The position numbers and the translations under genes were made by a program. Positions 8,284-17,214 of a DNA stretch of 64,000 nucleotides are shown here, piece by piece. The stretch spans positions 124,001 through 188,000 of the forward strand of contig JAPOVT010000003.1 in assembly GCA_026708015.1 (NCBI GenBank), given 5' to 3'. The notes beneath the pieces were generated by a model. The model had not been told where the DNA came from. It did not search any database and saw only the letters and a program-made list of their open reading frames with translations. Every line of letters starts with the position of its first letter. The first letter of the stretch is position 1. This DNA comes from a bacterium (lineage in GTDB: Bacteria > Actinomycetota > Acidimicrobiia > Acidimicrobiales > Bin134).

Positions 8284-8445
8284 AGTGATCCGTCAGCGAA
8301 TTTGCTCGGCGTCCTGCTAGGCATCGACGCCCCTCGCTGCGTTGCTCCTCCTTGCCGTACGCTCCGGGTACGGCTGCGTCGGTGCGCCTTGCGAGGAACG
8401 CGCTGCCGTCGCGATCCGCGCAAGCAAATTCGCTGACGGACCACT
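8284..8445. repeat. Long inverted-repeat element between trxB and trxA
   Basis: A 162-bp segment is bounded by 23-bp inverted arms, 8284-8306 and 8423-8445, with a single mismatch; the inner 17 bp (CCGTCAGCGAATTTGCT and its complement) match perfectly. Inside is a second hairpin, GCCGTAC-7 nt-GTACGGC (8353-8373), and partial complementarity between 8338-8350 and 8391-8401. The outer arm overlaps the trxB stop codon. It could be a REP/MITE-like palindromic element or a folded RNA controlling trxA expression. No clear target duplication is seen. Confidence 0.75.
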
Positions 8446-9430
8446 ATCCGTGTCCGGCGGACTCCAGCCAGCGCTCGGCGTCGATGGCTGCCATACAGCC
8501 TGACCCCGCCGCGGTAACCGCCTGGCGGTAATAGTCATCCTGCACGTCGCCACAGGCGAAAACCCCCTCGATCTCGGTGCAGCTGGAGTCGGGCTCGGTT
8601 ACCAAATACCCGTTCTCTTTGCGCTTCAGATGTCCCTCGAACAAGTCGGTATTGGGGCGGTGGCCGATGGCGATGAACAACCCGGTCACGTCGAGCACGG
8701 AAGTCTCTCCGGTGACGGTGTTCTGCACTTCGACGCCGGCCAGCTTTTGGTCGCCTTGAATATCGGTTACCACGTTGTTCCACAGAAATTCGATGCGGTC
8801 GTTGGCGAACGCCCGGTCTTGCATTATCTTTGAAGCCCGCAATTCGTCTCGTCGGTGTATGACCGTTACTTTCGATGCAAACCGCGTTAAAAAGGTGGCT
8901 TCCTCCATGGCGGAATCGCCCCCGCCCACCACGGCGATGTGCTGATCCCGGAAGAAGAAGCCGTCGCAGGTGGCGCAGGTGGACAAGCCGTGGCCGATCA
9001 GCCTCTCCTCGGCCTCGAGGCCGAGCATGATCGACTGGGCCCCGGTGGACACGATCACCGCCCAGGCCCGGTAAGTAGGCTCGGAGGCAGTCGGGTCACC
9101 GACCCACACGCCGTGGGGTGGGCCCGAAAAATCGACCCGGGTGACCTTGTCGGTGAGCATCTCAGCGCCGAATCGCTGAGCTTGCTCTCGGAACTTGATC
9201 ATCAGCTCCGGGCCCATCACCCCGTCGGGAAACCCGGGGTAGTTCTCCACGTCGGTGGTGAGCATCAATTGGCCACCGGGCTGGTCGCTGGTGGAGGACG
9301 GCTCGCCTTCGATGACCAGGGGAGCAAGGTTGGCTCGGGCCGAGTAGACGGCCGCCGTCAGCCCAGCCGGGCCCGAGCCGACGATGATCACATTGCGGAT
9401 GCCCTGCTCCGATGTTGAGGAGTTGGTCAT
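8444..9430 (-). CDS. trxB: Thioredoxin-disulfide reductase
   Basis: 328-residue FAD/NADPH flavoenzyme reducing thioredoxin. The FAD motif GSGPAG is at 18-23, the redox pair CATC at 152-155 and the NADPH motif GGGDSAMEEA follows. The C-terminal GVFACGDVQDDYYRQAVTAAGSG is typical. The ATG at 9430 (GAGG about 8 nt upstream) is chosen over a longer frame because it overlaps the upstream gene's stop as ATGA and gives family length. The terminal TAG lies inside the arm of the inverted-repeat element. Confidence 0.96.
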   Translation of the reverse strand: MTNSSTSEQGIRNVIIVGSGPAGLTAAVYSARANLAPLVIEGEPSSTSDQPGGQLMLTTDVENYPGFPDGVMGPELMIKFREQAQRFGAEMLTDKVTRVDFSGPPHGVWVGDPTASEPTYRAWAVIVSTGAQSIMLGLEAEERLIGHGLSTCATCDGFFFRDQHIAVVGGGDSAMEEATFLTRFASKVTVIHRRDELRASKIMQDRAFANDRIEFLWNNVVTDIQGDQKLAGVEVQNTVTGETSVLDVTGLFIAIGHRPNTDLFEGHLKRKENGYLVTEPDSSCTEIEGVFACGDVQDDYYRQAVTAAGSGCMAAIDAERWLESAGHG

Positions 9431-9756
9431 GAAGCTCGCCTCGACCAGGCCAAGGCACCAAGTGACACAAACAACAGGCCGAGGATCCCGTGGGCCGCCC
9501 AAGCCCTTCCGGTAGCTACCTCTAGTCCTCGCACCGCGGCAATTATGCCCAGCACCAGCACGATGATCAGGGGAAACACCCCAAAAATGAGATAGGCGAA
9601 CAGTCGGCTGACGTTGATTACCGGCCCGGTGGTCACATCGCGGACCTTGTCCACGGCATTGACGACGGCATCAGCGGCCTGCTCAGGCCAGTCCTCAGAC
9701 AGCCCTAGCATCGAAGCGGTGGTTGGGTCTTCCTTAGGCTCAGAGGCTTTAGCCAT
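9427..9756 (-). CDS. Small two-TM membrane protein upstream of trxB
   Basis: 109 residues. The acidic N-terminus (KASEPKEDPTTASM) is followed by two hydrophobic segments (about 52-73 and 86-102) and a short basic tail WSRRAS. I do not recognise a named family. Its stop overlaps the trxB start by 4 nt, so it is co-translated with trxB; a role at the membrane linked to redox or to the adjacent sigma operon is possible but unproven. Confidence 0.8.
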   Translation of the reverse strand: MAKASEPKEDPTTASMLGLSEDWPEQAADAVVNAVDKVRDVTTGPVINVSRLFAYLIFGVFPLIIVLVLGIIAAVRGLEVATGRAWAAHGILGLLFVSLGALAWSRRAS

Positions 9757-9814
9757 AGAACCTCAGACTACCCCCGAGGTGTGTCATTTCCGATGTTGTG
9801 GATGGGGGGCGGGG

Positions 9815-10630
9815 CTATTCGAGCCAGTCGAAGAAGATGTGCTCATTGTGCAGCGCGCATTCGGGCGGCGGAGTCGACTCTATGAGTTGCAGGTCGCTCT
9901 CGGCGAGGTACAGAGAAACCTGGACTTCGAATTCGTCTACCAATGCATCAAATCTGGTCAGGAGTTCACGGCCCTCTACGGGGAACTGGTGAAACAACGG
10001 ACACCCCATGAGATCGGTATCGGTGGTTTCGTCAAGCCTTTCGGTGTCCTGAGCACCTATGAGTTCTTCGGCGAGTAGCAGCGCGTAGTCGCCAAGTTCG
10101 GCCGCGGTTTCAAACACCAAGAGGGCTTCGCCCGATGTCGGTGCGACTTCTAGCTCATCGGCCATCATCGGCTCGGGTTCGCCTGAGTCTTCCGACGGGG
10201 AGTCAGCGGCGTAACCGTCGTCCATCGCTGGCGCTGAGGCCGAGTCGTCGTCGCCGGCGAATTCGTCACCCTGCCGTTCAAATATGGTCACACCCACCAC
10301 CGCAATGGCCGCAATCACCGCAGCGGCCGCCAGAATCACCCTGGCCTGGGGGGGAATGGCCCGCAGCCGCCGCCGGGCCGTATCCATCGAAACCACTGGG
10401 GCCCGGTGATTCAGCGCCTGGGCAATCATCTGGTCCCGCACTTCGTCGGAAGGCCCTTCCACTGGTGCGGCCATCAGATCCCGCACCGCCCGGAGTTCCT
10501 CCACCAGAGCTTGCATGCGAGCATCGCTCTCCACCAGGGCGGCCTCTTCTGGCGTGGCTTCCCCGTCCAGATAGGCGGAGGCCAACTCGTCCATTTCCTG
10601 TGGGGTCAGATCGCCGCGTTCGTCGCTCAT
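9815..10630 (-). CDS. Membrane-anchored anti-sigma factor (RsmA/SigM partner position)
   Basis: 271 residues from ATG 10630, which overlaps the sigma gene stop as ATGA. The N-terminal cytoplasmic part (DLTPQEMDELASAYLDGEATPEEAALVE) has the anti-sigma-domain pattern. One membrane helix lies at about 94-114 (ARVILAAAAVIAAIAVVGV), followed by an acidic, low-complexity extracytoplasmic region and an ALL-rich C-terminal domain. No HxxxCxxC zinc motif is seen. Its position between the ECF sigma gene and trxB equals the anti-SigM gene of Mycobacterium. It is expected to hold the sigma factor at the membrane until a signal releases it. Confidence 0.87.
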   Translation of the reverse strand: MSDERGDLTPQEMDELASAYLDGEATPEEAALVESDARMQALVEELRAVRDLMAAPVEGPSDEVRDQMIAQALNHRAPVVSMDTARRRLRAIPPQARVILAAAAVIAAIAVVGVTIFERQGDEFAGDDDSASAPAMDDGYAADSPSEDSGEPEPMMADELEVAPTSGEALLVFETAAELGDYALLLAEELIGAQDTERLDETTDTDLMGCPLFHQFPVEGRELLTRFDALVDEFEVQVSLYLAESDLQLIESTPPPECALHNEHIFFDWLE

Positions 10631-11250
10631 GGTTTCTCCCCAGTGTGACGTTGGCCGGGGTCCTCTGGGTTCCCGCTCAGCACTTCGGCCAAGCGTCGGC
10701 GCCCGCGGGAAATACGAGATCTCACCGTTCCGGGAGGAATGTCCATCTCCTGGGCAATCTCCTCGTAGCTCATGCCCAGCTGATCGCACAGCACCAGAGG
10801 CACTCGGAATGACCCGGGAAGTTGAGCCAGGGCTGATTCAATGTCGAGTCGATCGGCCACCGATTCAGCCACCGGCCGCTCGGCAGCAGCCAAGGGCTGT
10901 TCCTCCACCGCGGTCGGCACTGGCCGCCGACCCCGCCGCCGCAATTCGTCCAAACAGGCGTTGACCACCACCCGGTGCATCCAGGTGGTGAACTTGGAGC
11001 GCCCATCGAAGCGGTCGATGCGCCGCACCAGGGTGATGAGCGCCTCCTGGGTGGCGTCCAGGACATCGGCTTCGTTGCCGGCCAGCCGTCGGCAGATGGC
11101 ATAGACCCGGTTGTAGTGCCGACGCAATAGGGCATCGAATGCGGCCTGGTCGCCCTCTTGGGCTTTTTTCACCAGATCTGTGTCGTCAGTCGCGCCCCTG
11201 ATGCCCTGAGGGTACCCAGCCTCCGACCCTGGCTGGTTGCACTTTGACAA
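10627..11250 (-). CDS. sigM: ECF RNA polymerase sigma factor, SigM-like
   Basis: 207 residues with sigma region 2 (AFDALLRRHYNRVYAICRRL, then DVLDATQEALITLVRRIDRF and FTTWMHRVVVNACLDELRRR) and region 4 (ALAQLPGSFRVPLVLCDQLG, then YEEIAQEMDIPPGTVRSRISRGRRRL). The gene order sigM, anti-sigma, (small gene), trxB, trxA, cwlM matches the mycobacterial SigM locus, which supports the symbol. Start ATG at 11250 is the outermost; the real start could be a little inside the non-conserved first 20 residues. Autoregulation through the gap shared with the divergent lipoprotein gene is likely but not shown. Confidence 0.88.
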   Translation of the reverse strand: MSKCNQPGSEAGYPQGIRGATDDTDLVKKAQEGDQAAFDALLRRHYNRVYAICRRLAGNEADVLDATQEALITLVRRIDRFDGRSKFTTWMHRVVVNACLDELRRRGRRPVPTAVEEQPLAAAERPVAESVADRLDIESALAQLPGSFRVPLVLCDQLGMSYEEIAQEMDIPPGTVRSRISRGRRRLAEVLSGNPEDPGQRHTGEKP

Positions 11251-11319
11251 AGACCCGCCGGGAACTAATCCGCCTCGCCTTTCGTCTTAGTTGTCAACGC
11301 TCGAAGGGGGAGGACACCC

Positions 11320-12717
11320 ATGTACCGCGTCAACCGCATTTCAACCAGGCCGAAAAACCACATCCGGACCTTCATTTTTTTAGCGCTGCTCAGCATGATG
11401 TTCGTGCTGCTCGGTGCCTGCAATGCTGGAAACGACGACGACGCCGGCGCAAGCATGGCTGCACCCGCTGATGACATGGCCGCGCCAGCAATGGTGGAAA
11501 GCAGCTCCCCGGATTCGGCGCTCCCAGAATCTCAACCAGCGGAAGAAGCGGCCAGCGAGGAAATCGCGATTGTTCAAACCTCCGGCGACGACGGCGGCTT
11601 GGCCGTGCCCACCGCCCTGACTCCCGCCGATCTGGGCCGCGACATTATCTACACCGCCGCGATCTCGGTACAGGCCGATGATGTGGAAGCAGCCAGCCGG
11701 GAGGCGGTGGCCATCGTGCAGGGGCTGGGCGGCATTGTGTTCTCCCAGAACACGCGAACCGAACCCACTCCCCGCACCGACATCACCTTCAAGGTGCTGC
11801 CCCAAAACTTCTCCACCGCCCTTGAACGGTTATCGGGAGTAGGCAAGCTGGTCGACCAGTCCATCACTTCTGACGACGTGACCGAGATCATCGTCGATCT
11901 GAGAAGCCGCATCATCACCGCCGAGGCCAGCGTGGACCGCCTCCGGAACTTCCTTCAAGAGGCCACCGATCTCGAAGACGTGGCCGAACTCGAGCGAGAG
12001 CTGCTCGACCGGGAGACCACCCTGGAGCGGCTGCGGGGTCAGTTGCGCACCTTGGAGGACCAGGTTGATCTGGCCACCATCACGCTCACCATCACCCAGT
12101 CGCCCACCGTTTTGCCCGACACCGGAATCTTGGTCACCGCCTGGGTGTCCGAAGATGCAGACGACCCGTGCCTGGGCGTGCAGAACATCACCGTGGAGCC
12201 CGAGGCCGAGGTCTATCTATGCCTGGAAGTGGAGAACGCCGGCACCTCGGCGCTCACCGATGTGGAGGTGAGCACGCGAAACCTGCGCCTCAACCTGGAC
12301 AATTTCCGACCCGCCCAGGGCACCTTCAACCGCATCGAGCCCAACGAGCTCATGGCCGCGGTGTTGGAGCTGCCTATCGAAGAGGGCCGACTGGCCGGCC
12401 GGGTGGCAACCCGAGGACTGCCCATCGAGCTGGAAGTCACCGCCACCCCGGTCAACTTCGACGGCACCGCCCTTGACGAGGTGTGGGGCGATTCGGTGGT
12501 GTGGGTTCGTGTGGACACCGACGATGCCCTGCCCGGGTTCGGCGACTCCGTCTCCGACGGCGCCAGCGGCGTGGTGGCCGTGTTCAGCGTGATCCTGATC
12601 GTGGTCGGCGTGCTGCTGCCCTTCCTACCCATCATCGCGGCCATCGCCGCCCTGATCTGGTGGATCCGCCGCCGGCGCAACCGCAAAGCGGAGTCGCCGC
12701 CTCCGCTGGCTATCTGA
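11320..12717 (+). CDS. DUF4349-type lipoprotein with C-terminal membrane anchor
   Basis: 465 residues. The signal peptide ends in lipobox LLGAC with Cys34, followed by an Ala/Asp/Ser-rich linker. A DUF4349-like domain (about 105-260) includes YTAAISVQADDVEAASREAV, ITFKVLPQNFSTALERL and a long coiled coil with DLEDVAELERELLDRETTLERL. A beta-rich region, one membrane helix (about 415-445) and a basic tail RRRRNRK follow. The family is envelope-associated with poorly known function. It is divergent from the sigM pair and could be its target. It overlaps the convergent LysM-BTAD gene by 8 bp. Confidence 0.85.
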   Translation: MYRVNRISTRPKNHIRTFIFLALLSMMFVLLGACNAGNDDDAGASMAAPADDMAAPAMVESSSPDSALPESQPAEEAASEEIAIVQTSGDDGGLAVPTALTPADLGRDIIYTAAISVQADDVEAASREAVAIVQGLGGIVFSQNTRTEPTPRTDITFKVLPQNFSTALERLSGVGKLVDQSITSDDVTEIIVDLRSRIITAEASVDRLRNFLQEATDLEDVAELERELLDRETTLERLRGQLRTLEDQVDLATITLTITQSPTVLPDTGILVTAWVSEDADDPCLGVQNITVEPEAEVYLCLEVENAGTSALTDVEVSTRNLRLNLDNFRPAQGTFNRIEPNELMAAVLELPIEEGRLAGRVATRGLPIELEVTATPVNFDGTALDEVWGDSVVWVRVDTDDALPGFGDSVSDGASGVVAVFSVILIVVGVLLPFLPIIAAIAALIWWIRRRRNRKAESPPPLAI

Positions 12718-15622
12718 ATAACGAACCAGATGACATCAACTGCTCGTAGAGTTCCAGCAGTTCGGGACCGATGAGGTCGTCGGACTCGGGCTGATTGTTT
12801 TCCCGCTTCAGCAAGTGCACTAGCTCCGCCATGATCTGGCGCACCTCAGTGGGGTTTTCGGCGGCAGCCATCAGCCGTAGGCGGTAGCACTGTTCGCAGA
12901 CCCCTATTAGCTGGAGGCTGGTCGAGACCGCCCTCTTGGCGCTGTCGGTATCACCAACCTCCAAGTACCTTTTGGCCAATTCGTGGGCGGCAGTATCCAC
13001 CAAACAATCGATATGGGTACGCAGTCCGAAGTCAGCCCATCGGAACATGTCGCCGGCACCGCCGGTAAAGGGGGTTCCCCGTACCAAGTCAAGAGCAGAT
13101 TGAAGCTGTTCTCGACCGCGCTCGCCAACATCCTTGCGGGCGGCGGATATGAGTGCTTCAAACCTGCCGACGTCAGTCCCCACTCCTGCCCGAAGCTGAT
13201 AAATCCCCTTGGCGCTCACTCTGGGCATATACAAATCACCGTCCTCGTTGGTCCCTAAGGCCTTGCGAGCTCGGCTCACCGTGTTGGCCAGAGTGGACTC
13301 AGATGGAGGTTCGTCGGAGGGCCAAATATGGGTTCGCAATTGGTCTCGATCAGCTCCTTCAGGATGAAAGGCCAGATAGGTAACCAGATCCAGGGCTCGG
13401 CGGGAAGTAAACGGATGTGCAGCTCCCAACACTTCTATGGTTCCCAGCACCCGGACTTCAATGTCGACAGTCAATAGATCGATTGCGGATGTATCGTGCC
13501 TGACTTTGATCGGTTGCGGTTCTGGCGGCACAGTCAGGGCCACTCCCTCAGTGTCTTTGGCTGAAGAGGCCAATTCAGCAAAGGCGGCGATGGCTGCATC
13601 GGGCAAACCGTGGGTTTCAAGTTGAAGTCCGATGGGTTGAAGCAGCAGGCCGTGTTCATCGAGTTGTCCCGTCCATGAAGCGCCGTCGAGTCCGTGGGCT
13701 ACGACGCTGACCGATGAGTCACATGCCTCGAGAAGTTCAATAGCGTCTCCCCGACTCAGTTGGTGGGGGACCAAAGCCACCATTGGATGAGAGAAGTCGC
13801 CATTGCCTCCGATTCTGCTGCGGTCGACGGGAGGATGGCTTCCTAGCAGTGCCTGATTCTGACGTTGGTGGCGCTTGACTCGCTCGGTGGCAGAAGCTAG
13901 ATCGGATACGTGCTCGACCCGTTCCAACACTGTGAGCTCCTGTCCGAACCCCACACACAAGACGGTGAGATCGTCAGCCAAATGGCTGCTGGCCAGCTGC
14001 ATTGCCATGGCCGCGCAAAGTTCGATGATCGCTTGGTGGTTGCCTTCCAGGTTCAGAGTGGCCATGTGTTCAAGGTTCAGCAGGAACTCGTCGCCGTCTT
14101 TCTTGCCCACGGTGGCCAGAGTGGGCAGAGGAGCGGGCACATCATCGGATTCAGCTAGGAGTAGCTCCAGTCCGGGGTCCTTCGGCAGGGTCCAAGTCGT
14201 ACCGTCTTCTTCGATGTGAAATCCGGGTGGAGCCTCTTCTGGAGAGCTGAGGTGAATCGACACACTGCTTGAGTCCATCGTCACTCCGATGATGCTGGGT
14301 GGGGGATTGTCAGCAATTCGAGAAGACATGATCCGCAATGACGCGTCCAAGAAGAGAGCTGCGTCGGGATCGGAAGCAGCCTGCAATTGCTGGTCCAGCT
14401 GAACGGCGCCATCCGACGGCGGCACGGGCATTCGACCAGTTGGCAATCGGCGGCGCTGAGTCCGTCGAAGTCGCGCCAGTACCCATCCGAGGCTGCTGGC
14501 GAAGACGCCGAGACCACCGACTGCAAACATTGCCTCCCTGTTGAGGGCTGACTGGCGGTCTTTGCTTTCGGAGGGGACGACGGCCACCACGGTTGGTCTT
14601 GCCGTGGCGTAGGCCGATACGGGGGCGACATGGTCGACGGTATCCGCCAAGGGCTGGACTTGGAGCGTGGTGTAGCCGATGGTCTCCGGAATGGGTTGGG
14701 CCGGAGGCAAAGCCTCAGTCGGCTTGGAATCAACCGCTGGGATCTCGAGCTGCCATCCAGGCAGGATGACTTCTGGGTCTTGAATGATGTTTTGGTTGGA
14801 GCTGAAGATGTCAACCCACCTTTCGGGACCATCGAGATGCTGAGCCGCCAATCCCCACAAGGTGTCGCCTTCTTGGACTGTGATAAAGGAATGGTCGAGT
14901 TCTGCGGCAGCGACGTCAGCCTTCTGACTCCCCTCGGAATTCTCGGCAATTCTGAATTCGGCGGCACTCGGAGCATGTGAATCAGCGGGCATGACAAGCT
15001 CCCAACCTGCTTGAAGTTGGCTTGGGTCTGAAAGCGACCCTCCGTCTGTCTGGGCTTGCCCCTTGTTCAAGACGAACACCTCAGTCCATCTGTTCGGATC
15101 TCCCAGGTACCGCTCAGCCACCTGGCGCAGGCTGTCGTTTCGCTCCACGGTGTGGGTGAGGGGTCCTGCATCTGCGGGCTCTGCATCTATCTTGAATGTT
15201 GTTGGGGCAAGTAGCTCTTGGTTGTCGGCCGTTGCGATTCCTGGGTGTTGCAATGAGAAGGCGACCAGGAGGGTCGTCCCCATGATTTGGGCTGAAAAGC
15301 GCTGAATGAACGAAGGCAAGAGGGCAACTCGAGGGGCAACTCGGCCTCGAAGGTGAGCCCACGCTTCTACCCCCACCCCGGCAAACAAAAGGGACCAGAG
15401 AACCCACACTACGACCGAGATTGACTTCCAAATGGTAGAAGGGGGAACGGCGCCTGTCTTGATGGTTGTGACGATGTCCGAGCCCGAGGGGATCCCTTGG
15501 GGAAGTGGCCAACCCACTCCAAGGATCAGAAGTATCGGAACGCCAATCAGCAATCCGACCAATAGCACGGCTGACGCCAAACCGCGGACAGTGTCCCCTC
15601 GGGGATTTTCATTCAGGTTCAT
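12710..15622 (-). CDS. Membrane-anchored LysM-BTAD (SARP-type) regulator of the Tad cluster
   Basis: 970 residues. Hydrophobic segments near 15-37, 66-85 and 112-130 come first. Two LysM-like domains follow at about 157-210 and 245-296, with VERNDSLRQVAERYLGD and VQEGDTLWGLAAQHL. Another membrane helix (about 365-385, FAVGGLGVFASSLGWVLA) precedes a cytoplasmic-side region. From about residue 710 there is a winged-helix plus BTAD domain (VRVLGTIEVLGAAHPFTSRRALDLVTYLAF, RAGVGTDVGRFEALI). BTAD/SARP proteins are transcription regulators; LysM binds peptidoglycan, so envelope-to-DNA signalling is inferred. The start overlaps the TadG-like gene's stop as ATGA, making it last in the pilus operon. 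Confidence 0.85.
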   Translation of the reverse strand: MNLNENPRGDTVRGLASAVLLVGLLIGVPILLILGVGWPLPQGIPSGSDIVTTIKTGAVPPSTIWKSISVVVWVLWSLLFAGVGVEAWAHLRGRVAPRVALLPSFIQRFSAQIMGTTLLVAFSLQHPGIATADNQELLAPTTFKIDAEPADAGPLTHTVERNDSLRQVAERYLGDPNRWTEVFVLNKGQAQTDGGSLSDPSQLQAGWELVMPADSHAPSAAEFRIAENSEGSQKADVAAAELDHSFITVQEGDTLWGLAAQHLDGPERWVDIFSSNQNIIQDPEVILPGWQLEIPAVDSKPTEALPPAQPIPETIGYTTLQVQPLADTVDHVAPVSAYATARPTVVAVVPSESKDRQSALNREAMFAVGGLGVFASSLGWVLARLRRTQRRRLPTGRMPVPPSDGAVQLDQQLQAASDPDAALFLDASLRIMSSRIADNPPPSIIGVTMDSSSVSIHLSSPEEAPPGFHIEEDGTTWTLPKDPGLELLLAESDDVPAPLPTLATVGKKDGDEFLLNLEHMATLNLEGNHQAIIELCAAMAMQLASSHLADDLTVLCVGFGQELTVLERVEHVSDLASATERVKRHQRQNQALLGSHPPVDRSRIGGNGDFSHPMVALVPHQLSRGDAIELLEACDSSVSVVAHGLDGASWTGQLDEHGLLLQPIGLQLETHGLPDAAIAAFAELASSAKDTEGVALTVPPEPQPIKVRHDTSAIDLLTVDIEVRVLGTIEVLGAAHPFTSRRALDLVTYLAFHPEGADRDQLRTHIWPSDEPPSESTLANTVSRARKALGTNEDGDLYMPRVSAKGIYQLRAGVGTDVGRFEALISAARKDVGERGREQLQSALDLVRGTPFTGGAGDMFRWADFGLRTHIDCLVDTAAHELAKRYLEVGDTDSAKRAVSTSLQLIGVCEQCYRLRLMAAAENPTEVRQIMAELVHLLKRENNQPESDDLIGPELLELYEQLMSSGSLFR

Positions 15623-16080
15623 TGGTAATCTCCTCTGTCTATTCCCTGTATGGCACGGGCACTGGCGTGGCCAGTCACCCGACGTGACTCAATGCCGAGC
15701 ATTGAGAGCACATGCAGTGGCTGGGTCAGCCACACGGTTACGGAGACCGTGTCCCCCCGCACCGAGATCGACCATTCATCGTGCTGGTCGAGAAATTCCG
15801 CTGCCGCGATTCGCGCTTGAATTGGGTCAACAGTGATGTTCCCGTCCCTTTGGTAAATGGATTCGGTCGAAATCGCCTGAGCGCTGGCTCTGGCTGCCTC
15901 CAGAGCCAAGGAGGAGGCGGCCCGTTTGGCGTCCAAGATTCGGGCGCCGTCGTAAGCCAGTCCTCCCAGCATGACCAACACCGCAGCCAGTACGACAAGA
16001 ACCACTGTCACCTGCCCCCATTCCCGGTCCCTGGGTGGCCGGACAGGGCCAAGAATCCTTCGGAGGGCGCGCCGGTGCAC
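15619..16080 (-). CDS. TadG/TadE-like pilus assembly protein
   Basis: About 153 residues from GTG 16080, 2 nt after the upstream stop; a longer open frame to 16191 would overlap the neighbour by over 100 bp. After a basic N-terminus comes WGQVTVVLVVLAAVLVMLGGLAYDGARILDAKRAASSLALEAARA, the usual TadG-like hydrophobic helix plus amphipathic helix. These pseudopilin-like proteins belong to Tad/Flp pilus machines. It is in the operon just before the LysM-BTAD gene. Confidence 0.8.
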   Translation of the reverse strand: MHRRALRRILGPVRPPRDREWGQVTVVLVVLAAVLVMLGGLAYDGARILDAKRAASSLALEAARASAQAISTESIYQRDGNITVDPIQARIAAAEFLDQHDEWSISVRGDTVSVTVWLTQPLHVLSMLGIESRRVTGHASARAIQGIDRGDYQ

Positions 16081-16082
16081 AG

Positions 16083-16532
16083 CTAGGAGTCCCCGCTTCG
16101 AAACCGGTCCACCACTGAAACGGAGTCGGCGGACACTATTCGGCTGCCGGGCATACCGGGCACGGTCAGATCTGACAGCCTCACCACACACGAGACCTGG
16201 ATGTGAACTTGCCCTCCTGGTCGAAGGTCAAGCTCTAGGACACGAACCTGGGGCCCGCTATGGCAACCCATTTTCGAGTAATCCAGATTGGCTTCCGCAG
16301 TCGTCGTTGCCGCTGCCTGTGCAGTTGAGACTGTCTGGGTTTGTGAGGCAGCTCGAGCCGCGCTGCGAGCCGCGGAAGTCAGCTTGCTCTCTATTACCCC
16401 GAGTCGGCCGGCGGCCACGACGAAGAACAGAAGCATGGCCATCATTGGGGTCAGAATCACCAGACCCACCACACTGCTGCCTCGTTCAGCGGCTTCATTT
16501 CGCCGCCGACACCACCACAAATCGGTCATCAT
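16083..16532 (-). CDS. TadE-like pseudopilin
   Basis: 149 residues. An RGSSVVGLVILTPMMAMLLFFVVAAGRLG segment forms the TadE-type N-terminal helix, followed by KLTSAARSAARAASQ. The C-terminal part is beta-rich with two Cys (GCHSG and VSCVVRL). It overlaps the preceding TadE-like gene by 4 bp. It is probably a minor pilin of the Tad pilus. Confidence 0.82.
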   Translation of the reverse strand: MMTDLWWCRRRNEAAERGSSVVGLVILTPMMAMLLFFVVAAGRLGVIESKLTSAARSAARAASQTQTVSTAQAAATTTAEANLDYSKMGCHSGPQVRVLELDLRPGGQVHIQVSCVVRLSDLTVPGMPGSRIVSADSVSVVDRFRSGDS

Positions 16533-16906
16533 CTTCGATACTCAGGGACGAAGACCTCTCGGGGTCCCGCTGAAGTGGAAAAAACGGTGGGGCTATAGCC
16601 AGGGATCAGCGACTTCACAGTGGCCTGCACGGTCACCGACATCCGCCATGGATTTGCTTGCACAGAGACGTCCACATTGGACAGCAGATTCCCCGCGCTA
16701 TTTCCAATGACCGAATGCACGGCCGAGTGAACTGCCTCCTCGGTGCCCAATACGCCTTGACCGGCTAGGGCGCCGTCTTGGGCAGCGGCATCAACTAGGG
16801 CCTGGGCATGAAACACCAAAGCCGCTTGGACGACTACAAAGATCAAGAGCATGGCAATGGGCACGACCAAGACGGTGGTCGTCACTTCCCCGCGCTCGCA
16901 TCGCAT
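16529..16906 (-). CDS. TadE-like pseudopilin
   Basis: 125 residues from ATG 16906. It begins MRCERGEVTTTVLVVPIAM then LLIFVVVQAALVFHAQALVDAAAQDGALAG, a classic TadE helix with a Glu shortly before the hydrophobic stretch. The open frame extends upstream to 17149, but that part overlaps the Flp pilin gene and has no family similarity. It is 26 bp downstream of the pilin gene. Confidence 0.82.
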   Translation of the reverse strand: MRCERGEVTTTVLVVPIAMLLIFVVVQAALVFHAQALVDAAAQDGALAGQGVLGTEEAVHSAVHSVIGNSAGNLLSNVDVSVQANPWRMSVTVQATVKSLIPGYSPTVFSTSAGPREVFVPEYRR

Positions 16907-16932
16907 TCGTAGGTCTGCCCCACCGTTGTTGA

Positions 16933-17139
16933 TCAGCTGATTTTGCTGGTCTGGCCGGAGATGAAGGTGGTGATGACTACTCCAGCAGCCACCGCCGCGG
17001 CGACCAAAACCGCGATGATGATTACCGTTGAGGTCACATCTCCTCGTTCGGCCTGCCACGCGTGGCGGACTCGATCCTCGAATTTTGCCGCCGCCGCGTT
17101 CAACAGTTCGTAGAGCTTGGTAGTTGCTCTCATCGTCAT
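16933..17139 (-). CDS. Flp-type pilin candidate (type IVb, Tad)
   Basis: 68 residues. The N-terminal cytoplasmic part (LYELLNAAAAKFEDRVRHAWQAERGDVTST) is followed by a hydrophobic helix (VIIIAVLVAAAVAAGVVITTF) and the short tail ISGQTSKIS. Size, single helix and position between tadC and tadE genes fit the major Flp pilin. A canonical G-x4-EY processing site is not present; ERGDVTS may be the divergent equivalent. A start at the second ATG (17133) is equally possible. Confidence 0.78.
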   Translation of the reverse strand: MTMRATTKLYELLNAAAAKFEDRVRHAWQAERGDVTSTVIIIAVLVAAAVAAGVVITTFISGQTSKIS

Positions 17140-17214
17140 CTCCTGCCAAGTGTCAGTTGGGGCGAATCAATACGCCGATAGATCCAGGTCTCGCGGCGTG
17201 ATTCCCAGAGACAT

